This document shows, in pieces, positions 43,748 through 52,743 of a DNA stretch of 64,000 nt; the first letter of the stretch is position 1; every line of letters starts with the position of its first letter. The position numbers and the translations under genes are program-made. The notes beneath the pieces are model-generated. The model was not told where the DNA came from. It searched no databases and was given only the letters and a program-made list of their open reading frames with translations. This DNA comes from Neobacillus piezotolerans. GTDB taxonomy: Bacteria > Bacillota > Bacilli > Bacillales > Cytobacillaceae. Location of the stretch: NCBI RefSeq assembly GCF_003362805.1, contig NZ_QNQT01000001.1, positions 930,001 to 994,000 of the forward strand, written 5' to 3'.

Positions 43748-44821
43748 ATGATTTATAACGAGGTTGTTAAAATCTGTGATACATATTTACTTCCGTTAGT
43801 ATCAGAGTTGTACGGTTTGAAAGGTTATGAAATCAAGCGGGTCAAGGCACATATTGGAGGGCGTAATGTTGTTTATACTTGTGAGAAAGAGGGCACCGAC
43901 TCAAAAATACTCAGAATCGCCTTCTTAAAGGACAGAAGCCTGGAAAATGTTCTGGGTGAAGTTGAGTATATCAGGTATTTGTTCGAACATGGCGGAAGTG
44001 TCTCGGATGTACTCAACTCCCGGAACGGGAATTTTCTGGAAGAGATAAATCATAATGATCATACCTTTTTTATCTGCTTATTTCAGAAGGCTAAAGGAAA
44101 AATGCTTGTAGAAAATAAGTATAGGTATCGGGAAGGAGTTCCAATTACCGAATATTATTATAATTGCGGTAAAGTCCTTGGGAAACTGCACCAAATATCA
44201 AAAGGATATACTCCTGTCCATAGTCGATATAGTTTTTTTGACAAATACAATGCTGAATATATCGAGAAACTGATACCTGGTTCGTTACCTCATCTGAAGG
44301 AGAAGCTGTTAGACCTCCTTAAAACCTTAAAAGGATTGGACATGAGCCGAGAGTCTTTCGGTATGGTCCATTTTGATTACAACGATGGGAATTATTCGAT
44401 AGATTTTGATAACGGGCAAATAACCGTATATGATTTTGATAATTCATGCTACTGTTGGTATATGTTTGACCTGGCAAGTCTCTGGACAAACGGAGTTGGC
44501 TGGATACAAAATGAACCAGACCCCGATAAACGGAAAAAGTTCATGGATGATTATTTTGAAACAGTCCTCGAGGGATACAAATCTGAGACCGGAATCGAAA
44601 AATCGATGTTGGATATGTTGCCCTTATTTATCGAAGTAAGTCTCATGGAAAGTATTGTAGATGCATTTGAGGTAATGCGGAACAATGGTGAAAACCCGGA
44701 GTGTGATGAGGAGTTGTCATATCTCATAAAATGTCTGGAAGACGATATCCCGTATTTAGGATTTTTCCATAATATTTATTCGAGTAAAGAACCCTTTGAA
44801 TCTGAGAAAAGAAAAGTTTAG
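43748..44821 (+). CDS. APH/choline-kinase-family phosphotransferase
   Basis: 357 residues. The catalytic loop is HFDYNDGN (208-215) with the Asp base and Asn, and the metal Asp follows in VYDFDNS (227-233). The protein kinase-like fold phosphorylates small molecules: aminoglycosides, homoserine, choline or sugars. No subfamily marker identifies the substrate. AGGAGG stands six bases from the ATG. AT-rich; its own unit, ending at a terminator. Confidence 0.88.
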   Translation: MIYNEVVKICDTYLLPLVSELYGLKGYEIKRVKAHIGGRNVVYTCEKEGTDSKILRIAFLKDRSLENVLGEVEYIRYLFEHGGSVSDVLNSRNGNFLEEINHNDHTFFICLFQKAKGKMLVENKYRYREGVPITEYYYNCGKVLGKLHQISKGYTPVHSRYSFFDKYNAEYIEKLIPGSLPHLKEKLLDLLKTLKGLDMSRESFGMVHFDYNDGNYSIDFDNGQITVYDFDNSCYCWYMFDLASLWTNGVGWIQNEPDPDKRKKFMDDYFETVLEGYKSETGIEKSMLDMLPLFIEVSLMESIVDAFEVMRNNGENPECDEELSYLIKCLEDDIPYLGFFHNIYSSKEPFESEKRKV

Positions 44822-44904
44822 TCTTTTTGTAGCAGCCTTTGCTTTGATAATAGTGTGAAAATATGTACTTAAGGTATCGGTGCTGATGTCTAACCCACTA
44901 CTAT

Positions 44905-44940
44905 AAAAAAGCTCTTAGCTTAATGGCTGGGAGCTTTTTT
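44905..44940 (+). terminator. Terminator of the APH-family gene
   Basis: Stem aaaaaagctcttagc/ggctgggagctttttt. Confidence 0.88.
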
Positions 44941-45032
44941 CGTGCTAATCTTACTGCTAAAGTGTCTGCTGATTTAGTTGTGTATTTCTGTGCGAAAAGC
45001 AAAGTTAATTAATAATTTATACTTCAAAATCG

Positions 45033-45067
45033 AACCCATTTTTCAAAGAGAAATAGGGGTTTTTTTA
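45033..45067 (+). terminator. Second terminator-like hairpin
   Basis: Arms aacccattt/aaataggggtt followed by TTTTTT, with no gene of its own; it may insulate the GntR operon. Confidence 0.6.
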
Positions 45068-45142
45068 ATGGAAAAAAAGTTTGGCAGAAAGCCTCCCAAA
45101 ATTTTTTTCCGCAAAATGCTTTTCTTTTTCCAAACCATCGAA

Positions 45143-45196
45143 TATAATCAACTGTATTAAGAGTAATAGTACACCTAGTACACATAGTACAGATAG
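45143..45196 (+). promoter_or_regulatory. Promoter -10 and triple 9-bp repeat operator of the GntR operon
   Basis: TATAAT at 45143-45148 is a good -10; the -35 is weak. Just downstream, TAGTACAC(C/A) repeats in tandem at 45167, 45176 and 45185 with a partial fourth TAG at 45194. Each copy includes the GTAC core. Position between promoter and ribosome site suggests autorepression by the YtrA-type regulator. Confidence 0.6.
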
Positions 45197-45205
45197 GGGG
45201 TCATC

Positions 45206-45583
45206 ATGTTCGATCTTGACCTTAGGAGCCGGAAGCCGATTTATGAGCAGCTCGTCGATAAGCTGAAGGAGCTGATTGTCAATGAAGTGCTGAAGCCTGA
45301 TGAGCAGCTGCCATCGGTCCGGACACTGGCGCAGGAATTGACAATTAATCCGAATACGATCCAGAAGGCGTACCGCGAGTTGGAGATTCAAGGGTTCATT
45401 TACTCGCTGAAGGGCAAGGGCAGTTTTGTCAACCCGATTGCAAAAGGGATGGATAAGGAGAAGATTTCACAGGTGAAGCAGGAACTGGAAAAACTTATCT
45501 TAGAAGCGTTGTATCTTGGCGTGACGGTGGAGGAACTGCAGGCCATGATTGTAGAGACAGATGCCAAAAAGGGGGCAGACTGA
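45206..45583 (+). CDS. GntR family transcriptional regulator, YtrA subfamily
   Basis: 125 residues. The winged helix (about 10-75) has IYEQLVDKLKELIV, QLPSVRTLAQEL, NPNTIQKAYRELE and the wing YSLKGKGSFV, and the short C-terminal helix pair is the YtrA hallmark. It is expected to repress its own ABC transporter operon, and to be released by cell-envelope stress in B. subtilis relatives. AGGGGG precedes the ATG; the next start is one base past the stop. Confidence 0.92.
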   Translation: MFDLDLRSRKPIYEQLVDKLKELIVNEVLKPDEQLPSVRTLAQELTINPNTIQKAYRELEIQGFIYSLKGKGSFVNPIAKGMDKEKISQVKQELEKLILEALYLGVTVEELQAMIVETDAKKGAD

Positions 45584-45584
45584 A

Positions 45585-46484
45585 ATGATTCAGGTAAAGC
45601 ATATTAGAAAAGCATTCAATAGCCAGCCTGCCGTCCAAAATGTGGACATGAACATTAGGCAGGGTTCGATATACGGATTGATTGGTTCGAACGGAGCGGG
45701 GAAGACGACACTCATCAAAATGCTGGCGGGGATATACAAGCAGGACAGCGGCGAAATGACGATGGACGGGGAGCCGGTTTTCGGAAACACTGCACTGAAG
45801 GACAGGATTTTCTTCATCCCGGACCAGCCGTACTTTTTGCCTCAGTACACAACGAAGCAGATGGCCCATTTTTACCGGAGCATGTACTCCCGCTGGAACG
45901 GGCAGCGTTTTGAAAAATTGAAGGAAGTTTTCGAGATTGATATGAACAAAAAAATCCATACCTTCTCAAAAGGGGTCCAGAGGCAGGTTGCGTTTTGGCT
46001 GGGGCTTTCGACGATGCCCGATTTCCTGATCCTCGATGAGCCGATGGATGGGCTTGATCCGGTTGTCCGCAGGAAGGTGAAGAACCTGCTCGTCCAGGAT
46101 GTCGCCGAAAGGGAAATGACGATTTTGGTTTCATCCCATAACCTGCGTGAGATTGAGGATTTTTGCGACCACATTGGGATTTTGCATAAAGGGCAACTCC
46201 TTCTCGAAAAAGACATTGATGACCTGAAATCGGACATCCACAAAGTCCAACTGGCATATAAGGACGGAATCCCGGAAGGCTTGACGGAACAATTGAGCGT
46301 GCTGCATTCCGAACGGCGGGGCAGCGTGCAGGTCCTGATTGTGAGGGGCAGCGAAGACGAAATAGTAGATTTGATCAAAAAGACCAGCCCGGTCATTTTC
46401 GATTGGCTTCCGCTTACCCTTGAAGAAATTTTCATCTATGAAATGGGGGATATCGGTTATGCCATCAAGAATGTCATTGTTTAA
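45585..46484 (+). CDS. ABC transporter ATP-binding protein, YtrB-like
   Basis: 299 residues. Walker A GSNGAGKTT, signature region FSKGVQRQVAFW (GVQ in place of SGGQ), Walker B FLILDEP and H-loop SSHNLRE. The degenerate signature is common in YtrB-type ATPases. The ATG follows AAAAAGGGGG across the regulator's stop. It pairs with the large permease gene, which overlaps its 3' end by 26 bases. Confidence 0.9.
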   Translation: MIQVKHIRKAFNSQPAVQNVDMNIRQGSIYGLIGSNGAGKTTLIKMLAGIYKQDSGEMTMDGEPVFGNTALKDRIFFIPDQPYFLPQYTTKQMAHFYRSMYSRWNGQRFEKLKEVFEIDMNKKIHTFSKGVQRQVAFWLGLSTMPDFLILDEPMDGLDPVVRRKVKNLLVQDVAEREMTILVSSHNLREIEDFCDHIGILHKGQLLLEKDIDDLKSDIHKVQLAYKDGIPEGLTEQLSVLHSERRGSVQVLIVRGSEDEIVDLIKKTSPVIFDWLPLTLEEIFIYEMGDIGYAIKNVIV

Positions 46485-48426
46485 TAAGGATTTGATCCTC
46501 CAGATTGGGCGAAGTGTCGGCTGGATTTCAATTGTGTATTTTCTCGTCCTGCTCTTTATCCTGCCAATCCGGATGATGATGCTGTACGCGGACAGGGAAA
46601 TGCACGTATGGACGCCGAGGGAAACTTTGTTCCTGTACGAATTTGGCATTCAATTCATCCTTATGGTCACCGCGCCTGTTTTGCTGTCGGTTTTCCTTTA
46701 CCGTTTCCTGCACGTCAGGCAATGGTCGGATCTCATGCACAGCTTGCCGGTAAAAAGAGCGCATATTTATAACTTCTATACTGTCGCGGGATTGGTTTTC
46801 CTGGCGCTTCCGATTATGCTGATCGCGGCAATTATTCTGGTCTTGCACACCATGTATGGCTGGAACTTGTATATGTCTGTCGAAGATATTGCAGCTTGGG
46901 CGGGGCTGACGCTTGTTTTCAACTTCGTCTTTTACCTAGCAGGTGTTTTTGTCGCAATGGTCACAGGAATTTCCGCGGTGCAGGCGGTACTAACGTATAT
47001 TTTCCTGCTGTTTCCGGCAGGGATATCTCTTTTGGTCATTTACAATCTTGGCGAGCTGTTGTACGGCTTTCCAAGCAGCTACTATAGAATCCGCAATATT
47101 GAATACTTATCGCCGCTTACGCATTTGACCGTCTTCGAAAATCCAACTGTGCATATCGGGTGGAAGCACGTGCTAATCTATCTGGCAGTATCGGCGGTTC
47201 TGTATGTGCTCGGCCTATTCATCTATCAAAAAAGGAAAAGTGAAGCCGCCTCGGAAGCGATCGCATTTGATTCGCTGAAAGTTGTTTTTAAATTCGGAGT
47301 GACCGTCTGCACAATGATGGTTGGTGGAATGTATTTCGGCAACTACCAGCATACGTTTGGATGGATGGCATTTGGCTATGCATTTGGGGCAATCATTGGG
47401 TACTTTGTCGCCGAAATGGTTCTTCAAAAAACATGGCGCGTCTTCAATAACCTTCGCGGATTTGCAATTTACGCTGGCGTAATCGCGTTAATGATTTTGG
47501 GTCTGCAGGCCTTTGGATCGTATGAAAAGCGCATTCCCGCTAAAAATGAGATTAAGAGCGTAATGGTTTCAAATTTTGTGGTCAGCTACCAGGATGAAAC
47601 GGATCAGCTGTATCGCCCGGTTCCTCTGAAGGGCGAAGAGTCGATTGAAATGGCGAGGAAACTTCATTCTGTAATTATTGAACGGAATAGAACCAACCGA
47701 AAGGATCCACGGATCACGCAGCCGTTTTTCTTTACGTACGAACTGAAAAATGGCGGAAAGCTTGTCCGTGAATACAACATAAACCCGGATGAATATGACT
47801 CTTGGCTCAGGCCTCTACAGTTAACAAGCGAATACAAGCATTCCATCAATCCGATTTTCAAAATAAAAGAATCATCGCTTAGGCAAATCGTTATTACCGA
47901 TGGTGTGGGATTAAACAAAAAAGTAATGATTTCCGACAGCCGTGAGGCCCAGGAAGCCCTGTCCATCCTAAAAAAGGAAGTCGAAAACGAGTCGTATAAA
48001 GAATGGAAAGACCCGGTCGGCACAAGGTCTTACATCGAAATCCAGTCGTACCAGGGAGTTGTCCAGATTGAATTTAAAAAATCCTATACCGAATTTGCCG
48101 CTTGGCTAGATGAGAAGGGGCTATTCGAGGAAGCAAGCATTTCTCCCGACGATGTAGACTATATTGCCGTTGTGGAAAATTCCCGGGAAGTGATGAGCCA
48201 ATTTGCGGGTGATTTGTTCGACGATCCGATGAAACAGGTCCTAAATAAGCTGATCATTAAAGAGAAAATGGACATCCGGGAGGCTCTAGACCAATCGGGT
48301 CGGGGCTGGGACGAGAATGATAGCTATGTAGCGGTTGTTGTTTATAAACACCACGGGGTGAAGGAAATGAGGTCCATTGATGAAAAAAATGTGCCGGATT
48401 TCATTAAGAAGCATTTTGATAAATGA
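46459..48426 (+). CDS. Large ABC-2-type permease, YtrC/D-like
   Basis: 655 residues: about eight to ten membrane helices in the first 355, then a soluble C-terminal region of about 300 residues with no recognised domain. This is longer than YtrC or YtrD and may represent their joint counterpart. ATG 46459 lies inside the ATPase gene with GGGGG nine bases before it. Substrate unknown. The ECF sigma gene follows 49 bases later. Confidence 0.8.
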   Translation: MPSRMSLFNKDLILQIGRSVGWISIVYFLVLLFILPIRMMMLYADREMHVWTPRETLFLYEFGIQFILMVTAPVLLSVFLYRFLHVRQWSDLMHSLPVKRAHIYNFYTVAGLVFLALPIMLIAAIILVLHTMYGWNLYMSVEDIAAWAGLTLVFNFVFYLAGVFVAMVTGISAVQAVLTYIFLLFPAGISLLVIYNLGELLYGFPSSYYRIRNIEYLSPLTHLTVFENPTVHIGWKHVLIYLAVSAVLYVLGLFIYQKRKSEAASEAIAFDSLKVVFKFGVTVCTMMVGGMYFGNYQHTFGWMAFGYAFGAIIGYFVAEMVLQKTWRVFNNLRGFAIYAGVIALMILGLQAFGSYEKRIPAKNEIKSVMVSNFVVSYQDETDQLYRPVPLKGEESIEMARKLHSVIIERNRTNRKDPRITQPFFFTYELKNGGKLVREYNINPDEYDSWLRPLQLTSEYKHSINPIFKIKESSLRQIVITDGVGLNKKVMISDSREAQEALSILKKEVENESYKEWKDPVGTRSYIEIQSYQGVVQIEFKKSYTEFAAWLDEKGLFEEASISPDDVDYIAVVENSREVMSQFAGDLFDDPMKQVLNKLIIKEKMDIREALDQSGRGWDENDSYVAVVVYKHHGVKEMRSIDEKNVPDFIKKHFDK

Positions 48427-48475
48427 TTTATAGGTTAAAGAGAATATTTTTAAAAACGGAAGGGGGTTCATCCGG

Positions 48476-48997
48476 ATGAGGGAGCTGGATTTTGAGCAAC
48501 TGTATTCCATGCATTCGGTGAAGCTGCAACAAATCGCATATAGCATCACCAGGGATTTGCACCTCGCCGAGGATGTTGTCCAGGAGAGTTTTTTAAAAGC
48601 ATACAAAAAGCTCGGTACCGTGCAGGATACCGGAAAAATTGCCGCATGGCTTTGTTCCGTCACGCGTAGGACCGCGATCGATTTCGTCCGTGGCGAAAAA
48701 CGGAAGCGATGGGTGCCTGCCGACCAGACGGTCATGGAGCAGCGGATATCCGAACAGGGAGCCGCTGAATCAACCGAGAAGAAAATCGAATTTCTCGCGC
48801 TTAGGGATGAGGTTCGGGGCGCCGTCTTCCGGATGGGCTTGGAGTACCAAAGCGTCCTTGTGCTCCGGTTCGATTACGGGTTGAAGGAGGACGAAATCGC
48901 TTCAAGGCTGAATCTTAAATCAGGGACAGTGAGGACGAGGCTGTACCGCGCCCGGCTCCATTTGAAAAAGACGGTGCTGGAAAAGCAGCCTGCATGA
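48476..48997 (+). CDS. ECF-type RNA polymerase sigma factor
   Basis: 173 residues. Region 2 is FEQLYSMHSVKLQQIAYSI...LAEDVVQESFLKAY, with AWLCSVTRRTAIDFVR, and region 4 is LRFDYGLKEDEIASRLNLKSGTVRTRLYRARLHLKK. No gene with an anti-sigma zinc motif is adjacent, so its control is unclear. GAAGGGGG lies ahead of the ATG. It sits between the two ABC modules of a Ytr-like operon; the next ATPase gene starts 30 bases downstream. Confidence 0.92.
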   Translation: MRELDFEQLYSMHSVKLQQIAYSITRDLHLAEDVVQESFLKAYKKLGTVQDTGKIAAWLCSVTRRTAIDFVRGEKRKRWVPADQTVMEQRISEQGAAESTEKKIEFLALRDEVRGAVFRMGLEYQSVLVLRFDYGLKEDEIASRLNLKSGTVRTRLYRARLHLKKTVLEKQPA

Positions 48998-49027
48998 TTT
49001 TTAAAAAAATTGACTAGGAGATTCATT

Positions 49028-49717
49028 ATGATAACAATCCGAAATTTGTCCCATGATTTCGAAATTGGGAAAAAAGGAAATAAAACGATAATCCCTGTCC
49101 TGAAGGATGTTTCGCTTACGGTTGGGGAAGGTGAAATCGTAACAATCGTCGGACGAAGCGGTTCAGGAAAATCGACGCTGCTGAACCTTGTGAGCGGGTT
49201 TATCCGGCCGAAGCAAGGTGAGATTATCATTAATGGAACCACGGTTTCCAGCTTGAATGAAGCGAAGTTCGCCGATTTCCGGATCAAGCATTTAGGCTTT
49301 ATTTTTCAAAGCTTTCAATTGATCCCGAGCATGACGGCATACGAGAACGTCGAATTGCCGCTCGTTCTGCAAGGGATGAGCGAATCGCGCCGGAAACAGA
49401 AAACCGAAGAGATGCTTGCGAAAGTCGGGCTGCTTGAGTACCGTGACCATTATCCGGGCGAATTGTCCGGAGGACAGCAGCAGCGTGTCAGCATCTCCAG
49501 GGCGCTCGTCGTCAATCCGCCGATCATCCTGGCCGACGAACCGACGGGCAGCCTGGACAGCGAAACGGAAAAGGAGCTTTTGGATTTCATCATACAATTG
49601 AACAAGGAACTCGGCATTACCTTCCTGATTATCACGCACGACGAACATGTGGCAAGGGTCGGGCATCGGACAATTGAATTGAGGGATGGCAGGGTTTTTG
49701 AGGGGGTTTACGCATGA
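49028..49717 (+). CDS. ABC transporter ATP-binding protein, YtrE/MacB type
   Basis: 229 residues. Walker A GRSGSGKST, signature LSGGQQQRVSI, Walker B IILADEP and H-loop THDEHVA are all canonical for the LolD/MacB family. The ATG 49028 follows TAGGAGA. It overlaps the FtsX-type permease gene by four bases (ATGA), so the two are a translationally coupled pair. Confidence 0.92.
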   Translation: MITIRNLSHDFEIGKKGNKTIIPVLKDVSLTVGEGEIVTIVGRSGSGKSTLLNLVSGFIRPKQGEIIINGTTVSSLNEAKFADFRIKHLGFIFQSFQLIPSMTAYENVELPLVLQGMSESRRKQKTEEMLAKVGLLEYRDHYPGELSGGQQQRVSISRALVVNPPIILADEPTGSLDSETEKELLDFIIQLNKELGITFLIITHDEHVARVGHRTIELRDGRVFEGVYA

Positions 49718-51063
49718 AACTGAAAGACCAATTCCGGTTCGTCCGGCAAAATATGAAAAAAAGCAAAACACGCGTGTTCATGACGATTTTGGCCGCTGCC
49801 ATGGGGAGCGCGTTCCTTATCGTCCTCGCCTCGGTCGGATTCGGGCTGCATAAATCAGTCGTGAAAGAAATCACCGAGAGGCAGATTGTCACCGAAATAC
49901 AGGTGCACGGAAAGTCGGAAAGCGAAGACGGGAACCATCATATAACCGATGCGGATGTTTCCAAGTTTGAAAAAATAGAAAACGTAAAGGCTGTAACAAA
50001 GCGGAAAAATCTCCAGCAGGACGGGTACTTTGAATATGGCAACCATGAAGCACATGCACAGACGGTGGTCACCGATATGCGAGCGGAGTTGAAAGCCGGC
50101 TTTGAATTGTCCGAAGGCAAGGTTGCCGAAAAAGACAATGAAATAATCCTTGGCTACAATTTCGTCGATGGGTTCGTCCCAAAGAATTTTGAAGGCGGCG
50201 ACTTGTACGACAATCAGGGGAAAATAAAGAAAAAGTACCAAGTTGGCGAATCATTGCTTGGCAAAACGCTGACGCTGACTGTCCGGAAGTTCGAGGATGG
50301 AAAAGAAGTGACGAAGCCGTTCGAGGTAAAAGTGGCCGGCATTAGGAAAGAGCCATCGAAACAATGGATGTTTGACAGGACCGTTTTCATTTCGGAAGGA
50401 CTCATGAAGCAAATTGAAGAATTCACCGGAACGCCTCGCGGAATGTTGACGGACCCGAACAATCCAAATGCGGAGATTGAGCCTTGGCCGGAGGATTCTT
50501 ACGATGAAGTGAAGCTCTATGCGAAAAATCTTGAAGCCGTAAAGGCGATATCAGACAAACTGGAGAAAGAGAATTATTTTGTCTATTCGGTCGTGAGTGA
50601 ACTGAAAAATGTAAACACAATGTTCACGATTGTAAAGGCCGGATTGATTTTCATCGGTACTATCGCAGTCCTGATAGCGTCCATTGGCATATACAACACA
50701 ATGACGATGGCCGTCACCGAGCGTTCGCAAGATATCGGCATCATGAAAGCAATTGGCGCGAATCCGAAGACCATTAAGAGCATTTTCCTTTTGGAGAGCA
50801 GCTACATCGGCATTATCGGCGCCGCGATTGGCACGGCGGTTGCCTACTTGATCAGCTTTGCCGTCAACTTCGGCCTGCCGCTCATCATTAAGCAGGCATT
50901 CGGAGAAACTCCGCCGGAAGGGCTGACGTTCAGCAGCATCCCATGGTCGCTGCCCGTAATAAGTTTTGTCATCTGCTATGTCGTGACCATCCTGTCGGGC
51001 ATGCGTCCTGCAAAGCGCGCGACTCAGGTTGATGTGTTGAGCGCGCTTAGGAGGGAAGTCTAG
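49714..51063 (+). CDS. FtsX/MacB-type ABC permease, YtrF-like
   Basis: 449 residues with the four-helix MacB layout: one N-terminal helix (about 20-45), a large extracellular domain (about 46-300), and three C-terminal helices ending MRPAKRATQVDVLSALR. MacB permeases act by mechanotransmission on extracellular substrates such as antimicrobial peptides or cell-wall compounds. Last gene of the operon, followed by a terminator. Confidence 0.92.
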   Translation: MKLKDQFRFVRQNMKKSKTRVFMTILAAAMGSAFLIVLASVGFGLHKSVVKEITERQIVTEIQVHGKSESEDGNHHITDADVSKFEKIENVKAVTKRKNLQQDGYFEYGNHEAHAQTVVTDMRAELKAGFELSEGKVAEKDNEIILGYNFVDGFVPKNFEGGDLYDNQGKIKKKYQVGESLLGKTLTLTVRKFEDGKEVTKPFEVKVAGIRKEPSKQWMFDRTVFISEGLMKQIEEFTGTPRGMLTDPNNPNAEIEPWPEDSYDEVKLYAKNLEAVKAISDKLEKENYFVYSVVSELKNVNTMFTIVKAGLIFIGTIAVLIASIGIYNTMTMAVTERSQDIGIMKAIGANPKTIKSIFLLESSYIGIIGAAIGTAVAYLISFAVNFGLPLIIKQAFGETPPEGLTFSSIPWSLPVISFVICYVVTILSGMRPAKRATQVDVLSALRREV

Positions 51064-51073
51064 TTTTTGATTT

Positions 51074-51113
51074 GAGGAGTATCCTGGCTTGGAGGGCCGG
51101 GGTGCTCTTTTTT
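51074..51113 (+). terminator. Terminator of the Ytr-like operon
   Basis: Stem gagtatcc/gggtgctc (G-T pairs) with TTTTTT tail. Confidence 0.82.
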
Positions 51114-51386
51114 AATAGTTTGCTGGAATGTTATTTGACTTTTCAGAACGTTTACCCTATGGTTAAATCAATAATCGAAAGGGTGAAAAAAGAACATGAT
51201 CATTTAATCCTAATTTAGAAGAAATCGATCGCTTACCTTTGGGTTCATTTTTCAAAATGGTTTAGAATGGACTCTATTTGTTATCGATTGTTTTTCTGAG
51301 ATAGGATTAATGGGATGTGCTTATTTGACTTTGGAATAGACTTTTGAACTCGTCAAATCTATTCAAGTCTTAAATAGCGCTACATT
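51114..51386. other. Intergenic region with possible decayed coding sequence
   Basis: AT-rich. One frame near 51205-51262 reads FNPNLEEIDRLPLGSFFKMV and then meets stops; it may be a gene remnant, but no start or family can be supported. Confidence 0.3.
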
Positions 51387-51427
51387 GCTTCCTGTCTCAA
51401 AAAACGAGATAAGAGGCTTTTTTTGTT
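51387..51427 (+). terminator. Terminator-like hairpin upstream of the streptogramin lyase gene
   Basis: Stem gcttcctgtctc/gagataagaggc with TTTTTTT tail ends 32 bases before the next start. It could end a lost gene or act as an attenuator of the lyase gene. Confidence 0.65.
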
Positions 51428-51458
51428 TTGAAATATAATTTAGCTTGGAGGGAACGGA

Positions 51459-52355
51459 ATGAAATTACAAGAAATAGAACTTACTAGTCTTGATACTGGA
51501 CCATATGGGGTAAGCGTTTCGGATAAAGGGGAAGTCTGGGTCACTCAACATAAGGCAAATAAGATAAGTTGTATCAATGTAGATGGAAAAATTAGAGAGT
51601 ACCCGTTGCCGACATCAGCTGCAAAAGTCATGTGTTTAACGGTATCTTCGGAAGGTGAAGTTTGGTTTACTGAGAATGCAGCCAACAAAATAGGAAGGCT
51701 TACAAAATCGGGCATAATTAAGGAATATACATTACCTAACCCAGATTCGGGACCGTATGGTATTACAGAAGGGGCAAGTGGGGATATATGGTTTACTGAA
51801 ATTAGTGGCAACCGTATTGGATGTATAACGAACGACGGTAAAATTCGTGAATATGAGCTGCCGAATAAAGGGTCCTTCCCTTCATTTATCACTTTGGGTC
51901 CTGATAATGCACTGTGGTTCACAGAGAATCAAAACAATGCCATTGGCAGAATCACAGTAAGCGGTGAAATTTCGGAGTTTAAAATACCCACACCTGCATC
52001 TGGTCCAGTAGGAATTACAAAAGGAAACGATGAAGCACTATGGTTTGTGGAAATTATCGGTAATAAGGTAGGGCGAATAACTACATCGGGGGAAATCACT
52101 GAATTCGACATTCCAACTCCAAACGCACGGCCTCACGCAATTACTGCTGGAGCAGGAACTGATCTATGGTTCACGGAATGGGGGGCTAATAAAATAGGAA
52201 GGCTTAAAAACAATAATAGTATTGAGGAATATCCCATTCACAGCGAAAATGCCGAACCACATGGTATTTCAAGTTTCGATGGTAAAACTATTTGGGCTGC
52301 ATTGGAATGCGGCAAGATTGCTAAATTAACTTACATCATTGAAAACAATGAGTGA
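51459..52355 (+). CDS. vgb: Virginiamycin B (streptogramin B) lyase
   Basis: 298 residues, seven-bladed beta-propeller. It linearises type B streptogramins by eliminating the ester bond, without hydrolysis. Active-site positions are kept: His226 in RPHAIT, Glu266 and His268 in AEPHGI, and Glu283 in ALECG, in close agreement with S. aureus Vgb. Repeats of the form WFTE..GNKIGRIT mark each blade. GGAGGGAACGG precedes the ATG. The AT-richer composition, relative to neighbours, hints at acquisition. Confidence 0.92.
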   Translation: MKLQEIELTSLDTGPYGVSVSDKGEVWVTQHKANKISCINVDGKIREYPLPTSAAKVMCLTVSSEGEVWFTENAANKIGRLTKSGIIKEYTLPNPDSGPYGITEGASGDIWFTEISGNRIGCITNDGKIREYELPNKGSFPSFITLGPDNALWFTENQNNAIGRITVSGEISEFKIPTPASGPVGITKGNDEALWFVEIIGNKVGRITTSGEITEFDIPTPNARPHAITAGAGTDLWFTEWGANKIGRLKNNNSIEEYPIHSENAEPHGISSFDGKTIWAALECGKIAKLTYIIENNE

Positions 52356-52743
52356 ACTTTTGAGTTCAAGCAAATACGGACCAGATTTGAAAAATTTATG
52401 CCTATGAAAGAAAATCGAGATATCCAGTTGACAAATATTAGTTTAAATACGGAAAGGTGTCAACAAAGGCACGAGAGGTTATATAGAAAGGCGAGGGAGC
52501 TCAAAACATTGCCGCAGCAAGGGATATCAACTGCTAGCTAAATAATATCAGTTGATAGCAATTTTAGAATTCCATGTAAAAGGCAGATTACCTTGCTATA
52601 GTAATGCCTAAAATTATAAGAATCAGGAGTAACGGACCCCTCATCAAGCAACGCAACTTCGATACAAGAGTAACCACGCCAATTCCAAAAACCCCGAGCC
52701 AAACCCGGCCCGGGGGATACACAAAACAACTTAAAATCTCATT
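52356..52743. other. Intergenic region with unexplained open frame
   Basis: One plus frame stays open from about 52361 to a TAA near 52541 (RFEKFMPMKENRDI...LPQQGISTAS) without a ribosome site or recognisable family. GC-rich cccggcccggg-like sequence lies near 52700. No gene called. Confidence 0.35.

Noticed and set aside
44978-45160. Small gene before the GntR operon
   Set aside because: It spans the terminator hairpin at 45033 and the promoter region and has no protein-like pattern.
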